Of a stretch of 5,818 nt of DNA, positions 5,447 to 5,818 are shown one piece after another (positions within the stretch are counted from its first letter, which is position 1; each line of letters opens with the position of its first letter). The stretch is from Candidatus Omnitrophota bacterium. GTDB lineage: Bacteria > Omnitrophota > Gorgyraeia > B26-G9. The notes below the pieces were generated by a model, which saw only the letters and a program-made list of their open reading frames with translations, did no database searches and was not told the DNA's origin. The stretch covers positions 1-5,818 of the forward strand of contig JAKLQT010000165.1 of assembly GCA_022013205.1 (NCBI GenBank), given 5' to 3'. A program made the position numbers and the translations under genes.

Positions 5447-5507
5447 GGTATGCCGCAGCGCAACCTATTCTTGAGGAAATATGAAATAAGCGGGCTAAAC
5501 AATTAGT

Positions 5508-5536
5508 ATTATAACAGACACTATTGCAGAGGGCAA
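5508..5536 (-). promoter_or_regulatory. Housekeeping-sigma promoter with extended -10, driving the HEAT/HD-GYP operon
   Basis: On the minus strand, -35 TTGCCC (5536-5531) is followed by exactly 17 bases and then -10 TATAAT (5513-5508), preceded by TG one base upstream (TGTTATAAT, the extended -10 form). The -10 matches consensus fully and the -35 matches four of six. Transcription should begin near 5501, leaving a leader of about 150 nt before ATG 5351. Confidence 0.75.
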
Positions 5537-5548
5537 GCTGCTTTAGTG

Positions 5549-5565
5549 ACGCGTCGCGGACGCGT
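5549..5565. repeat. Inverted repeat of two ACGCGT palindromes upstream of the operon promoter
   Basis: ACGCGTC (5549-5555), spacer GCG, then GACGCGT (5559-5565) form a perfect 7-bp inverted repeat. Each half holds the self-complementary ACGCGT, and the two copies are 11 bases apart, about one helical turn. It begins 13 bases upstream of the -35 element, where an activator or other regulator could bind. It could equally be a dispersed palindromic repeat. Confidence 0.6.
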
Positions 5566-5631
5566 AGCAAATAGCAAGTTAAAAGTTAAAAGGGAAAAGG
5601 GAAAAATAGTTACTAGTTATGAGTTGTAAAT
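5563..5631. repeat. Heptamer-phased degenerate tandem array with drifting word
   Basis: The clearest units are aagttaa, aagttaa, aagggaa, aagggaa, aaatagt, tactagt, tatgagt, tgtaaat (5576-5631), preceded by gtagcaa/atagcaa (5564-5577, read in a shifted phase). Adjacent units are identical or similar and change gradually, so the array ends with a different word from its start while keeping period 7. Confidence 0.78.
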
Positions 5632-5728
5632 CACCTGCTAACCCTACTTCGCTAAGGCTTAAAAGGGCAATGGGCTATGGAGGACAGGGGGCTGATAGCG
5701 TGAAATTAAGTAGTGAGAAGAGAGAGAA

Positions 5729-5763
5729 AAGGCCGAAGTCCGAAGGATGAGGGACAAAGGAAG
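5729..5763. repeat. Heptamer-phased degenerate tandem array (AAGGMYG type)
   Basis: Units aaggccg, aagtccg, aaggatg, agggaca, aaggaag are in register. Between this and the array ending at 5631 the spacer shows weaker traces of the same period (for example ggcaatg/ggctatg) and no gene. Nothing is recognised from 5764 to the right edge. Confidence 0.65.
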
Positions 5764-5818
5764 CGCATTAAGCTGACCAATTCCGGGTTAGCCTGTAATC
5801 GGGTGAAACACTTTTTCA

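Noticed and set aside
5352..5501. Leader as a known cyclic-di-GMP riboswitch
   Set aside because: The context is suggestive, but I do not see the conserved GEMM elements (tetraloop and receptor blocks) in the leader sequence; an Rfam scan would settle it.
5352..5570. N-terminal extension of the HEAT protein to an upstream start at 5570 (73 more residues)
   Set aside because: The extension would start upstream of the predicted -10/-35 and run through perfect hairpins, while ATG 5351 has a good Shine-Dalgarno and similarity to the partner protein begins only after it.

Overview
The window looks like chromosomal DNA of an uncultured, probably Gram-negative bacterium of moderate GC. I lean weakly towards the Omnitrophota and their relatives, because the spacers are full of degenerate 7-base repeats and because a HEAT-type protein sits next to an HD-GYP protein. 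That placement is an impression, not something the sequence proves. I see no phage, plasmid, transposon, CRISPR, rRNA or tRNA signature.

Layout. (1) 1-483, plus strand: the C-terminal 160 residues of seryl-tRNA synthetase, cut by the left edge. (2) 484-749: a spacer made largely of heptamer-phased repeats. (3) 750-1421, plus strand: a small multi-pass membrane protein with an HExxH zinc motif (M50-like). Its true start is probably ATG 750, not the longer GTG 642 frame that runs through repeat DNA. (4) 1422-1780: a 359-base gene-free spacer between convergent genes, holding further 7-base and 10-base periodic arrays and a GC-rich hairpin. (5) 5351-1781, minus strand: a two-gene operon. The first gene (5351-3168) encodes a 727-residue soluble helical/HEAT-repeat protein. 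The second (3154-1781) encodes an HD-GYP cyclic-di-GMP phosphodiesterase. The genes are 13 bases apart, and the second ribosome-binding site overlaps the first stop codon. (6) 5352-5565: a convincing control region with an extended -10 promoter (17-base spacer), an overlapping pair of ACGCGT palindromes upstream, and a leader of about 150 nt. The leader has two long hairpins with 7-base loops. (7) 5566-5818: more heptamer-phased spacer, no gene seen.

How the parts may work together. The two operon proteins begin with what looks like the same domain (LYPxxH near residues 26-41, same register). I infer that the HEAT protein and the HD-GYP enzyme act as partners in one signalling unit. Their expression may be set partly by the structured leader, where the loop of one hairpin can pair with an upstream GUUGCG as a pseudoknot. 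This operon with its leader is the best candidate in the window for something undescribed. The serS and M50-like genes appear to be independent neighbours.
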